Source: Ch67 sp964491665 (GTDB lineage Bacteria; Pseudomonadota; Gammaproteobacteria; Pseudomonadales; Ketobacteraceae). From it: 18,369 bases of DNA. The DNA is taken from NCBI GenBank assembly GCA_964491665.1, contig CAZBII010000090.1, positions 1 to 18,369 of the forward strand. Reading direction: 5' to 3'. Shown here piece after piece: positions 7,470 to 15,376 of the stretch (position 1 is its first letter; each line of letters starts with the position of its first letter). The notes below the pieces were generated by a model. It was not told where the DNA came from. It did no database searches and saw only the letters and a list, made by a program, of their open reading frames with translations. The position numbers were made by a program, and so were the translations under genes.

Positions 7470-8243
7470 TCAGCGGCATTCCCTGATGAACTGATGAATG
7501 ATCTCAGCCGTCACATCCGGCTGCTGCAGTGGAAACATGTGCTCGCCGGGAATCTGTTCCAGCGGAATGCCAAAACGCTTGCCGAACGGCACCACCATAT
7601 CCGCACGCGTTGCGTCGCTGCGGTCGGCATAAACCAGTTTCATCGGTAACGACGGCCGCCTGCAGCTACCCAGATTGTCCGGCGTGTTGCGAAAAATCCC
7701 CACTTCCACATCCACGCGAAAACGCAGTTTTACCTGCGCACCCTCGCTCTGCTCGATGGCGGCATTGCAGAACGCCTCGAAACATTCCGGATGAAACTGG
7801 AACAGCCGCTTGGAAGCAAAATATTCCACGGCGTTGGCGCGATCCGGCCAGATCTGGCGGCGGCCTTTCGATTTTCCCGCCGGCGTAAAATCGTCAGACT
7901 TTTTCAGCCATTTCATGATGCGGAAAATCCACGCCATTTTTCCCCACATCAGCGGCGGGTCCAGCATCAGCACGCCGCGATACAGATCAGGCCGTTTGCA
8001 GGCTGCAATAAAGGTCACTATCGCGCCCATGGAATGCCCCACGCCCACCACCGGCTCGCTGGCATTGCGCTGCAGGAAATCGATCTGCTCATCCGCCAGA
8101 TGACGCCAATTGTGAGTGAATGGAAAAGCCGGATTGTGGCCATACATCGGTAGCGCAATCACACCATGCGGCTGCAGGCGATCGAACAGCGGCTGGTAGG
8201 ACGGCGCGGGAATGCCATTGGCGTGGGCAAAATTGATCAGCAT
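7470..8243 (-). CDS. Alpha/beta hydrolase family protein
   Basis: This 257-aa protein has HANG at residues 7-10 (oxyanion loop of the alpha/beta hydrolase fold), nucleophile elbow GHSMG at 69-73 with Ser71, an acid candidate near 207-210 (YADRSD), and catalytic His235 in PGEHMFPL. It has no signal peptide. Between residues 97 and 165 lies a basic and aromatic cap region (WIFRIMKWLKKSDDF) that could face a membrane or acyl chain. A GGAAGAAG stretch (8249-8256) gives a ribosome binding site 8 nt or less from the ATG. It starts 21 nt after the TraB-like gene and is coupled by one base to the next hydrolase. Ester or thioester hydrolysis is expected from the fold; the substrate is unknown. Confidence 0.85.
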   Translation of the reverse strand: MLINFAHANGIPAPSYQPLFDRLQPHGVIALPMYGHNPAFPFTHNWRHLADEQIDFLQRNASEPVVGVGHSMGAIVTFIAACKRPDLYRGVLMLDPPLMWGKMAWIFRIMKWLKKSDDFTPAGKSKGRRQIWPDRANAVEYFASKRLFQFHPECFEAFCNAAIEQSEGAQVKLRFRVDVEVGIFRNTPDNLGSCRRPSLPMKLVYADRSDATRADMVVPFGKRFGIPLEQIPGEHMFPLQQPDVTAEIIHQFIRECR

Positions 8244-8264
8244 GAAAACTTCTTCCAGATGGAC

Positions 8265-9149
8265 TCAGGGAGTTACCGGCATCACCCGATAACCGGCATT
8301 CTTCAGTAACTGCAACAATCCCTGTTGGCCCGGCAGATGCAGCGCGCCCACCGCAATCAGGGTTCCCGATTGTTTCAGGTGCGGCTGCAGACGCTCGAAC
8401 ATACGCTGGTTGCGGTGATCCACAATGTTTTTCATCAGACGCTCCAGCGCGGGAGCGCCCGTTTGTGCCAGTTGCTCGCTGGCGAAACGGTGAATGGCAT
8501 CCAGATCGCCGCGCTTGTACAACTGTTTCATCTGCGCCAGATTGCCGTCGAATTCCGGCAGATGCGCCAGTGACGATTCCAGAAATTCGATCTGCTCGTC
8601 CAGCGGCAATCTGTCAAAAAGATCGAGCTGCTCATCGATGGTTTCCAGCGCACTCACCGACTTGCCGGCTTCCTGAAAACGGTATTGCAGGCTGACATCC
8701 AGCACCGGCTCCAGCGACGGCGCGGGAAAATTCAGCATCAACCCCACAGCCCAGGGTTTCAGACGCTGCACGCCGGCGGCGGGCAGGCCACGCTGCTTCA
8801 TCGCCATCGTCACTCGTCCATACAGATCGCGCCCCACCAGTTGCGGCAACGTGGCGCGCTGCAGCAGCGAACGATCCGCAATGATCTGCTGCGCCCGCGC
8901 ATCCTGCCTGATCTCCAGCACCAGATGCTCACTGCGCCCGACCACCCGCTCCACATGCGGCGGCAGCTTGACGATGTCGCGATCCGCCACATGAAAGGTA
9001 CCCAGAATATGATTTTGCTTGCCTGCTTTCTCAATGGTCCACAGCAGACTTGCCGATGCCGTATGCGTCAGAACGACATTTGTCAGAGCAACGGCAAACA
9101 GAATTCCCAACCAGTAAAGGACTGATCGGGTGAAGTGCATATTTTGCAT
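8265..9149 (-). CDS. TraB/GumN family protein, exported
   Basis: This 294-aa protein matches the TraB/GumN (TIKI-like) family: GTFHVADRD near residues 50-58, a long helical middle, an NQRMFERL motif in the last quarter and GALHLPGQQG near the end. These conserved His, Glu, Asn and Arg residues form the putative metal-dependent protease site in eukaryotic TIKI proteins; bacterial members have no well-defined substrate. A signal peptide covers residues about 4-33 with a likely cleavage after Ala33 (TASA|S), so the protein should be periplasmic. Either ATG (9149 or 9140) could be used; neither has a clear ribosome binding site. It lies 33 nt after the acyl-CoA synthetase gene and 21 nt before the first hydrolase gene, in the same apparent operon. 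Confidence 0.86.
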   Translation of the reverse strand: MQNMHFTRSVLYWLGILFAVALTNVVLTHTASASLLWTIEKAGKQNHILGTFHVADRDIVKLPPHVERVVGRSEHLVLEIRQDARAQQIIADRSLLQRATLPQLVGRDLYGRVTMAMKQRGLPAAGVQRLKPWAVGLMLNFPAPSLEPVLDVSLQYRFQEAGKSVSALETIDEQLDLFDRLPLDEQIEFLESSLAHLPEFDGNLAQMKQLYKRGDLDAIHRFASEQLAQTGAPALERLMKNIVDHRNQRMFERLQPHLKQSGTLIAVGALHLPGQQGLLQLLKNAGYRVMPVTP

Positions 9150-9182
9150 TTGTCACCACACCCAGGGGAACAGGTCGAACGC

Positions 9183-10892
9183 CTATTCCCACTGCACTTT
9201 TTCCGATGATTCATACCAGCTCTCGATACGGTCCTCATATCGCGATTCCAGTACATTGCGTTTGATTTTCAAGGTTGGCGTCATGATTCCGTTCTCGATC
9301 GTCCAGTCTCCTTTGGTCACCACAATGGCTTTGAGTTTTTCATGGGGGTCCAGCTGCGCATTCACTTTCTGGAACAGCGCCAGCAGATCGGCGTGAATGG
9401 CATCGCGCGGTGCACCGGCGCGCAGGGCAACGCGGTCCGCCTCAGACAGCGACACCAGTGCCAGCGGCTGCGGCATGGCATTGCCCACCACACAGCACTG
9501 CTCGATATGCTGGTCACCCAGCAATTTCGACTCAATCGGAAAGGGTGCCACGTATTTGCCCTTGCTGGTTTTGAAAATTTCCTTGATGCGGCCGGTGATG
9601 CGCAGATTGCCGTCGGCTTCAATGACGCCGACGTCGCCGGTATGCAGAAAATTGTCGGCATCCAGCGCTTCACGGGTTTTCTCCGGTTCCTTGTAATAAC
9701 CGATCATGTTCGCGGGCGAGCGCACCAGAATTTCGCCGTTCACACCGATTTTCACATCCACCGCCGGATTCGGCTGGCCGACATAACCAAACCGCCCGCG
9801 CCCCTGCCGTGTGCTGTGGGAGTAACCGAGATTTTCCGTCATGCCATAGACTTCGATCAGCTCGATGCCCAGCTCGCGATACCAGTTGAGCAGTTCGTTG
9901 GTAATGGGCGCCGCGCCACTGAGACAGAACTTGGCCTGATCCAGTCCCAGACCATGACGGATCTTCTGCTTGATATAGGAAGACAGCAGCGGCACGCGAA
10001 ACAGCAGATTCAGTTTGCGCTGCGGAATTTTGGCAAACACACCGGCCTGAAACTTGGCCCAGATGCGCGGCACGGAAAAGAAAATGGTGGGACGCGCCCG
10101 CTGCAGATCTTCGGCAAATGTTTCCAGCGATTCCGCAAAATGCACATGGGTGCCCTGATACAGCTGGACCATTTCAATGCACATGCGCTCCGCCACATGC
10201 GACAGCGGCAGATACGACAGCATCCGGTCATCGGACGACACTTCATACACATCCGACGCCCGCGACGCTCCCGCCGCAATGCCATTGAAGGTATGCATCA
10301 CGCCTTTCGGCACGCCAGTGGTACCGGATGTGTAAATGATGGTGGCCAGTTCGGCATGGGTGCGCGACGGGCTTTCGCGCAGCGGTTCATGACTGGAGAT
10401 GATCGTATCCCAGGTAGGAAAATCGTTCGGCGGACTGAGCGGATAACTGATGCAGCGGATGGACGCGTCGACACCGGCCTTCATGTGATCCCAATCGTCC
10501 AGCTTGCCGACAAACAGGATTTTCGATTCGCTGTGCTGCAGGATCTGCCGCACGGAATCGGCCGTCAGTGTGGGATACAGCGGCACGGAAACGCCACCCA
10601 CCATCCAGATCGCCAGATCGGACATGATCCAGTGCGCACAGTTTTTGGAGAGGATGGCAATGCGGTCACCGGGTTTGACGTCCAGACTGCTGAGATAGGC
10701 GGCCATCGCCCGCACCTGCTTTCCCACTTCAGACCACGTCAGTTCCTGCAACCGCCCCTGCCCCAGCGGCTGGGTAAAACAGACTTTGGCGGGCTGGTTT
10801 TTTTCCCAGTAATAGAAGCGTTCCAGTGGCAGCGGCAAACCTGTGTTGAGAGCGCCAGTCGAGCGCGGCGGTGCTGTGGCGGTGACCGTCAT
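9183..10892 (-). CDS. Long-chain fatty-acid-CoA ligase (AMP-forming)
   Basis: This 569-aa enzyme belongs to the ANL/AMP-binding superfamily and should convert fatty acids to acyl-CoA using ATP, with an acyl-adenylate intermediate. Visible motifs: P-loop YTSGTTGVPKG (187-197), aromatic/adenine motif VYGMTEN (348-354), ribose-binding TGD (418-420), hinge GRIKEIFKTSKGKYVAP (434-450), and the C-terminal PTLKIKRN (539-546) carrying the catalytic Lys. The sequence style fits long-chain acyl-CoA synthetases of the FadD15/bubblegum type rather than short-chain ligases. There is no signal peptide; such enzymes sit at the inner face of the membrane. It is the first gene of the minus-strand chain that continues with TraB-like and two hydrolase genes. 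GAGG lies 6 nt before the ATG. A partial palindrome at 10942-10956 may be an operator. Chain-length preference cannot be read from sequence. Confidence 0.92.
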   Translation of the reverse strand: MTVTATAPPRSTGALNTGLPLPLERFYYWEKNQPAKVCFTQPLGQGRLQELTWSEVGKQVRAMAAYLSSLDVKPGDRIAILSKNCAHWIMSDLAIWMVGGVSVPLYPTLTADSVRQILQHSESKILFVGKLDDWDHMKAGVDASIRCISYPLSPPNDFPTWDTIISSHEPLRESPSRTHAELATIIYTSGTTGVPKGVMHTFNGIAAGASRASDVYEVSSDDRMLSYLPLSHVAERMCIEMVQLYQGTHVHFAESLETFAEDLQRARPTIFFSVPRIWAKFQAGVFAKIPQRKLNLLFRVPLLSSYIKQKIRHGLGLDQAKFCLSGAAPITNELLNWYRELGIELIEVYGMTENLGYSHSTRQGRGRFGYVGQPNPAVDVKIGVNGEILVRSPANMIGYYKEPEKTREALDADNFLHTGDVGVIEADGNLRITGRIKEIFKTSKGKYVAPFPIESKLLGDQHIEQCCVVGNAMPQPLALVSLSEADRVALRAGAPRDAIHADLLALFQKVNAQLDPHEKLKAIVVTKGDWTIENGIMTPTLKIKRNVLESRYEDRIESWYESSEKVQWE

Positions 10893-10941
10893 GATTGCCT
10901 CGCATTCCGTATTTTTATTGTGCTGTTTTGGATGCCTAAAT

Positions 10942-10956
10942 CAGTTGAACTAACTG
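10942..10956. promoter_or_regulatory. Possible operator upstream of the acyl-CoA ligase gene
   Basis: CAGTT (10942-10946) and AACTG (10952-10956) are reverse complements around GAACT, and AGTT-G-AACT (10943-10951) is itself an interrupted palindrome. The site is 50 bp upstream of the ATG, in the only intergenic gap before this operon. It does not match the FadR or PsrA operators well enough to name a regulator. Such short repeats also occur by chance. Confidence 0.25.
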
Positions 10957-11020
10957 GACCGAATATGACCCATGCCCCGGTCAAACGCAAGCGAACGGTA
11001 GCCGGATAAAGAGGTGCAGA

Positions 11021-11476
11021 TCAGCGGGGATGCTGCAGCCAGTGCAGCTGTCCCTGCCCCGGGCTGACATGCGCACAGGACAGCAGCGCCACCGAGGCAG
11101 TTCCCATCATGTGGCCGCCATCGACGTGACCATCCAGCAGCAGGCCCAGCAGTGCTCCCACCAGGGGCTGATGGCTGACCATCAGCAGGGAATCGGCCTG
11201 ATGCAGCTCGATTTCACGCAGCGCATCAAACGGATCGCTGTCGGGCGTGATGTTGCTGACGGTTTCGAAATTCGCAATGCCCAGACCATCACACACGATC
11301 CGGGCAGTCTGCTGCGCCCGCAAATAAGGGCTGGCAATCACCCGCAGCGGCGGCGCCACGCGAATATGCGCCACCATGCGCGCGGCCTGCTGCCGGCCCA
11401 GTTCGCTGAGCGGGCGCTCGGCATCGGTTCGCGCATACTGGATCGCATCTCCGTGACGCATTATGTAAAGCTGCAT
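11021..11476 (-). CDS. sixA: Phosphohistidine phosphatase SixA
   Basis: This 151-aa protein opens with MQLYIMRHGDA, the start typical of SixA, with the phospho-accepting His8 in the RHG motif (7-9). SPYLRAQQTA (49-58) carries the second active-site Arg, and VSHQPLVG (100-107) the second catalytic His102. It is a short histidine-phosphatase-superfamily member; in E. coli SixA removes phosphate from histidine phosphotransfer or PTS-type proteins. I chose the ATG at 11476 because AGGA sits 8 nt upstream and the protein aligns with the family there; an ATG at 11485 and a longer in-frame extension to 11596 run inside the upstream gene. The gap after the DUF4389 stop is one base (TGA-C-ATG), so translation is probably coupled. 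No terminator is seen after it. Confidence 0.9.
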   Translation of the reverse strand: MQLYIMRHGDAIQYARTDAERPLSELGRQQAARMVAHIRVAPPLRVIASPYLRAQQTARIVCDGLGIANFETVSNITPDSDPFDALREIELHQADSLLMVSHQPLVGALLGLLLDGHVDGGHMMGTASVALLSCAHVSPGQGQLHWLQHPR

Positions 11477-11477
11477 G

Positions 11478-11792
11478 TCAGACATCCTGTTGTTCCGCGT
11501 CGTCCGCCGGCCAGGGTTTGAAGGGATAGGGTTTCTCGTCGCTGCGCATCGCAATGTATTCCACGATCTGCGCCATGTAGCGCGCCAGCGCGGCACCGAA
11601 CTTTTTCAGATCCGGCTGCGGCGAACCGGACAGCAGCTTCACCAGCATCTGCGCCAGACCCACGCCCACCAGCAGATAACCCAGCACCATGTAGATCATG
11701 TAGAACAGCATCATGTACAACCCCGTTAACAGCAGGGGATCACCCATTTTTTTACTGTCGGTTTGCTGGTCTGTCTGTTGCTGATTGTCCAT
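11478..11792 (-). CDS. DUF4389 inner-membrane protein
   Basis: This 104-aa protein has a charged N-terminus, a strongly hydrophobic block at residues about 20-55 (one long or two short membrane helices), then the family's conserved tail: KKFGAALARYMAQIVEYIAM followed by DEKPYPFKPWP. These features match DUF4389. No biochemical role is known to me for the family. Its start codon directly abuts the TAA of gpsA, and its stop is one base from sixA, so the three are one transcriptional and translational unit. The placement suggests a link with membrane lipid synthesis or with SixA signalling, but that is inference. Confidence 0.85.
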   Translation of the reverse strand: MDNQQQTDQQTDSKKMGDPLLLTGLYMMLFYMIYMVLGYLLVGVGLAQMLVKLLSGSPQPDLKKFGAALARYMAQIVEYIAMRSDEKPYPFKPWPADDAEQQDV

Positions 11793-12851
11793 TTATGCTT
11801 TCGCCTTTTTGAAAGAAGCCAGTTTGTCGGGACCGGGCAACACAAATTCCACATCGGAATTCTGCTCGCCCAGCATCAGATATTTGATGACCTCTTTCAG
11901 CTGCTTGCCTTCGAAAATGATTTCGTGAAGGCCGTGCACCAGCGGCATGTACACTTCCAGCGCCACCGACTGCTTCTTGACGAGCCGGATGGTATTGACA
12001 CCCTCAGCCGTGCCGCCCAGATTGGCCAGAATCTCATCCAGCACCTTGCCCTGCCCCAGCGCAAATCCCACCTGATAATTGCGGCTGAGTGGCGACGTGC
12101 AGGTTACGAACAGGTCGCCGACGCCGGCCAATCCCAGAAACGTCATCGGATTACCACCGAGCTTGGCGGCGAAGCGGCTCATTTCCGCCAGACTGCGGGT
12201 AATCAGCATGGCCTTGGTGTTTTCACCCATGCCCAGTGCCGACGCCATGCCCGACGCAATCGCATAGATATTTTTCAGCGCTCCCGCCAGCTCCACACCA
12301 AACACGTCATTGTTGGCATACACGCGGAAATAACTGCACGACAGCACCGCCTGCACACGGCTGCGCACCTCTTCATGCTCGCTGGCCACCACGCTGCCGG
12401 TCAGTACGCGCTGGGCAACTTCCTTCGCCAGGTTCGGCCCGCTCAACACACCGATTTTTTCACACGGACTTTCCTGCGCCAGAATCTGGCTCATCATCAG
12501 AAAACCGTTTTCCTCGATGCCTTTGGTTGTGCTCACCAGAATCTGGCTTTCATTCAGAAACGGACGCGCCTGCTGCATCACGCTGCGAAAGGCTTTACTG
12601 GGAATGGCGACGAAAATGATGGACGCATCCTGCACCGCCTCACCCAGCTGTGTGGTGGGAACGATGGATGGATTGAGTTTCTTGCCCGGCAGGTAGCGGG
12701 TGTTTTCATTGATGGCACGCATGGAGGCCACGATATCTTCATCGCGCATCCACTGCGTAACTGCGTGACCATTGTCGGCCACAATATTGGCGATTGCCGT
12801 ACCGAAACTTCCCCCGCCCAATACTGCAATTTTTTCTGACGGCGTTGCCAT
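11793..12851 (-). CDS. gpsA: NAD(P)H-dependent glycerol-3-phosphate dehydrogenase
   Basis: This 352-aa enzyme should reduce dihydroxyacetone phosphate to sn-glycerol 3-phosphate, the backbone for bacterial phospholipids. Motifs: dinucleotide-binding GGGSFGTA (12-19), STTKGIE (107-112), GPNLAKE (138-144), and the catalytic ELAGALKNIYAIASG (187-201) with Lys193. The substrate-site segment LAGVGDLFVTCTSPLSRNY lies at 241-259. Length fits the family (330-350 aa). GGGAG (12856-12860) lies 4 nt upstream of the ATG. It follows the unrecognised small gene by 24 nt and is joined directly to DUF4389 and sixA. A shared promoter for this operon must lie in the 13197-13297 gap, but no clear -10/-35 pair is visible there. 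Confidence 0.96.
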   Translation of the reverse strand: MATPSEKIAVLGGGSFGTAIANIVADNGHAVTQWMRDEDIVASMRAINENTRYLPGKKLNPSIVPTTQLGEAVQDASIIFVAIPSKAFRSVMQQARPFLNESQILVSTTKGIEENGFLMMSQILAQESPCEKIGVLSGPNLAKEVAQRVLTGSVVASEHEEVRSRVQAVLSCSYFRVYANNDVFGVELAGALKNIYAIASGMASALGMGENTKAMLITRSLAEMSRFAAKLGGNPMTFLGLAGVGDLFVTCTSPLSRNYQVGFALGQGKVLDEILANLGGTAEGVNTIRLVKKQSVALEVYMPLVHGLHEIIFEGKQLKEVIKYLMLGEQNSDVEFVLPGPDKLASFKKAKA

Positions 12852-12875
12852 AACACTCCCTGATGTAGGTTCTGT

Positions 12876-13196
12876 TTATACCAGCCAGCGTTTCAGGCCG
12901 AATTCCGTCACCAGAAAATCCCGCGTGCCGGCTGGCCCGCTCAACTCCAGTTTGATGGGACCTTCGCTGGATTCAACAATCAGCGCCATGCGCAGAAAAG
13001 GATTCACGACACGCTCGATCTCGACCAGCTGCGACAGCGCCTTGATGATGCTGCCCTCGCGGCCGAAATTAAGGGAAAAACCTTCGTCATGGATCTGCAC
13101 GGATTTCAGCGAATCCAGCACTACCACCATGATCTGCTCGCGCAGCTCGAGAGCCGTTTCCCGGTTCAAAGGATATTTGATCGATATCTCAACCAC
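12876..13196 (-). CDS. Unrecognised 106-aa protein upstream of gpsA
   Basis: I do not recognise this family. The protein is soluble, with no membrane segment or signal peptide and no cysteine or zinc motif. It has a helical first third (ETALELREQIMVVVLDSLKS) followed by alternating beta-like stretches (SVQIHDEGFSLNFGREGS, FLRMALIVESSEGPIKLELSG). I prefer a GTG start at 13196 because a full GGAGG (13202-13206) sits 5 nt upstream; an in-frame TTG at 13232 would add 12 residues without such a site. It is the first gene of the gpsA-DUF4389-sixA unit (24-nt gap to gpsA) and follows the htpG terminator, so its promoter should lie in 13197-13297. It could be a conserved lineage-specific protein. Confidence 0.6.
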   Translation of the reverse strand: MVEISIKYPLNRETALELREQIMVVVLDSLKSVQIHDEGFSLNFGREGSIIKALSQLVEIERVVNPFLRMALIVESSEGPIKLELSGPAGTRDFLVTEFGLKRWLV

Positions 13197-13297
13197 ATGC
13201 CCCTCCGCAATGATCCCCCGATAGTGGATCAATTCTAGCAGGTAGCCGGGCTGAAAAAAGTCCCGGATGCGACATAAAGATGACCGCGAAACAACAT

Positions 13298-13327
13298 AAA
13301 AAAAGGCGCCGTTGGACTGGCGCCTTT
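13298..13327 (-). terminator. Intrinsic terminator of htpG
   Basis: Arms AAAGGCGCC (13302-13310) and GGCGCCTTT (13319-13327) form a 9-bp stem around an 8-nt loop. Read on the minus strand it is followed by seven T, and it lies 17 nt after the htpG stop. This separates htpG from the gpsA operon. Confidence 0.9.
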
Positions 13328-13344
13328 ATACCTTTTTGAACAGA

Positions 13345-15258
13345 TCAGTGCAGGGTTTCCAGCAACAGCGCGTTAATCCGCTTGACATAGGCCGCCGGAT
13401 CTTCCAGCGAACGCCCTTCGGACAGCGCCGCCTGATCAAACACGATCATCGCCAGATCGGCAAAACGGTCGTCCTGCACTTCACCATTCAGGCGCTCCAG
13501 CAGCGGATGGGTCGGATTGATCTCCAGGGTGGGCTTGGACTCCGGCAGCTTCTGGCCCGCCGCTTCCATGATCTGCCGCATCTGGATACCCATGTCGTAG
13601 GCACCCGCCACCAGACAGGCCGGCGAATCCGTCAGACGGTGCGACACCTTCACTTCCGACACGCGGGTTTCCAGCGCGGTTTTCAGGCGCTTCACCAGAT
13701 CCTCGGAAGACTTTTCCACTTCTTCCTGCTGTTTCTTGTCTTCCTCGGATTCGATGGCGCCCAGATCCAGATCGCCTTTGGCCACGTTAATGAACGACTT
13801 GCCCTTGTAATCGAACAGCTGGCCCATCATCCATTCGTCGATGCGATCGTACATCAGCACTACTTCCACACCTTTCTTGCGGAAGATTTCCAGGTGCGGG
13901 CTGTTGGCCGCGGCGTTATAGTTTTCAGCCGTGATGTAATAGATCTTGTCCTGGCCTTCCTTCATGCGACCGATGTAGTCATCCAGTCCCACCACCTGCT
14001 CGCTGGTGCCGGTATGGGTGGACGCAAAGCGCAGCAGACCCAGGATTTTCTCGCGGTTGGCATAATCTTCCGCCGGACCTTCCTTCAACACCTGGCCGAA
14101 CTGTTTCCAGAAAGTCTTGTAATCATCGCCCTCACTGCTGGCCAGTTTTGCCAGCATTTCCAGCGAGCGCTTGGTCAGCGCGCCCTTCATGTTTTCAACT
14201 GCCTGATTGGACTGCAGAATCTCGCGCGACACGTTCAGCGGCAGATCAGCCGAATCCAGCACGCCTTTCATGAAGCGCAGATACATCGGCATGAACTGGT
14301 CAGCGTCGTCCATGATGAAAACCCGCTGCACATACAGCTTCAGGCCGCGCGTACCTTCCCGCTGGTACAGATCGAATGGAGCGCGTTTCGGCACATACAG
14401 CAGCGAGGTATATTCCTGCTTGCCTTCCACGCGGTTGTGGCTCCAGCTCAGCGGCTCTTCAAAATCGTGGGAGATGTGCTTGTAGAATTCCTTGTATTCC
14501 TCGTCGGTAATTTCGTTGCGGGAACGGGTCCACAGCGCAGTCGCCTTGTTGATGACTTCGAATTCCGGCGCTTGCGGCTCTTTCTCCTTTTCCTCGTCGC
14601 TGCGGTGATCTTCCTTCAGCATTTCGATCGGCAGGGAAATATGGTCGGAATATTTCTTCACGATGGAACGCAGACGCCAGCCGTCGGCAAATTCCTCTTC
14701 GCCTTCACGCAGGTGCAATACGATTGACGTGCCGCGCACCGGACGTTCGACAGCCGCCACGGAAAATTCACCCTCACCCTTCGACACCCAGTGCACGCCG
14801 TTTTCCGCCGGCTCGCCAGCCTTGCGGGTGAACACTTCCACTTCGTCCGCCACCACAAAGGCGGAATAGAAACCCACACCGAACTGGCCGATCAGGCGCG
14901 AATCCTTTTTCTGGTCGCCGGTCAGGTTTTTCAGGAATTCACTGGTGCCGGATTTGGCGATGGTGCCCAGGTGGCTGATCACTTCATCGCGATTCATGCC
15001 GATGCCGTTGTCCGTGATGGTCACGGTCTTTTTGTCGGCATCGAATTCCAGACGGATTTTCAGATCGCCGTCGCCTTCCATGATGTCCGCGTGGGACAGG
15101 CTCAGGAAACGCAGTTTGTCCGCCGCGTCGGAGGCGTTCGAGATCAGTTCCCGCAGGAAGATTTCCTTGTTGCTGTACAGGGAGTGGATCATCAGGTGCA
15201 GCAGCTGCTTCACTTCGGTCTGAAAACCCAGGGTCTCTTTTTTGGCTTCGACAGTCAT
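13345..15258 (-). CDS. htpG: Hsp90 chaperone HtpG
   Basis: This 637-aa protein is the bacterial Hsp90, an ATP-driven dimeric chaperone in the cytoplasm. The GHKL ATPase domain is complete: RELISNASDA (36-45) with Glu37 and Asn41, DNGIGM (83-88) with Asp83, and GQFGVGFYSAF (124-134). The middle domain carries the conserved Arg region (NVSREILQ), and the C-terminal dimerisation domain runs to the end (ALLLETLH). Length matches family members of 620-640 aa. GGAGAG lies about 10 nt before the ATG. A sigma-32-type promoter sits upstream at 15347-15376 and a strong terminator downstream, so htpG is its own heat-shock unit. No unusual substitution was seen in the ATP site. Confidence 0.97.
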   Translation of the reverse strand: MTVEAKKETLGFQTEVKQLLHLMIHSLYSNKEIFLRELISNASDAADKLRFLSLSHADIMEGDGDLKIRLEFDADKKTVTITDNGIGMNRDEVISHLGTIAKSGTSEFLKNLTGDQKKDSRLIGQFGVGFYSAFVVADEVEVFTRKAGEPAENGVHWVSKGEGEFSVAAVERPVRGTSIVLHLREGEEEFADGWRLRSIVKKYSDHISLPIEMLKEDHRSDEEKEKEPQAPEFEVINKATALWTRSRNEITDEEYKEFYKHISHDFEEPLSWSHNRVEGKQEYTSLLYVPKRAPFDLYQREGTRGLKLYVQRVFIMDDADQFMPMYLRFMKGVLDSADLPLNVSREILQSNQAVENMKGALTKRSLEMLAKLASSEGDDYKTFWKQFGQVLKEGPAEDYANREKILGLLRFASTHTGTSEQVVGLDDYIGRMKEGQDKIYYITAENYNAAANSPHLEIFRKKGVEVVLMYDRIDEWMMGQLFDYKGKSFINVAKGDLDLGAIESEEDKKQQEEVEKSSEDLVKRLKTALETRVSEVKVSHRLTDSPACLVAGAYDMGIQMRQIMEAAGQKLPESKPTLEINPTHPLLERLNGEVQDDRFADLAMIVFDQAALSEGRSLEDPAAYVKRINALLLETLH

Positions 15259-15324
15259 GGTGGAAAGACTCTCCAGTAACTTGAATTTCAGGATTGCTGG
15301 TTCAGGATTCGGACACAGAGGTCA

Positions 15325-15344
15325 CGGGCACGGGGCCATGCCCG
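15325..15344. repeat. Short inverted repeat in the htpG leader
   Basis: CGGGCA (15325-15330) and TGCCCG (15339-15344) pair as 6-bp arms over an 8-nt loop. They sit just downstream of the predicted -10 box, at or near the transcription start, so the stem could form in the first part of the htpG leader. Confidence 0.35.
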
Positions 15345-15346
15345 CA

Positions 15347-15376
15347 ATATTGGGATGCCCTTGGGCAAATCAAGGG
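15347..15376 (-). promoter_or_regulatory. Predicted sigma-32 (RpoH) promoter of htpG
   Basis: On the minus strand a -35 CCCTTGAT (15376-15369) and a -10 CCCAATAT (15354-15347) are separated by 14 nt. This agrees with the sigma-32 consensus of CTTGAA, 13-15 nt, CCCCATNT, with one mismatch in each core box. Transcription would start near 15340 and leave a leader of about 80 nt. htpG is a classic heat-shock gene, which supports the reading. Confidence 0.7.

Noticed and set aside
9342..11009. 555-codon open frame on the plus strand opposite the acyl-CoA ligase
   Set aside because: The minus strand carries every AMP-binding motif in order; the plus-strand frame has low-complexity His/Arg/Gln-rich sequence typical of antisense frames.
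11763..12839. 358-codon plus-strand frame opposite gpsA
   Set aside because: gpsA motifs are fully present on the other strand; the frame has no features of its own.
13312..14727. 471-codon plus-strand frame opposite htpG
   Set aside because: HtpG on the minus strand is unambiguous and the plus frame has no domain-like sequence.
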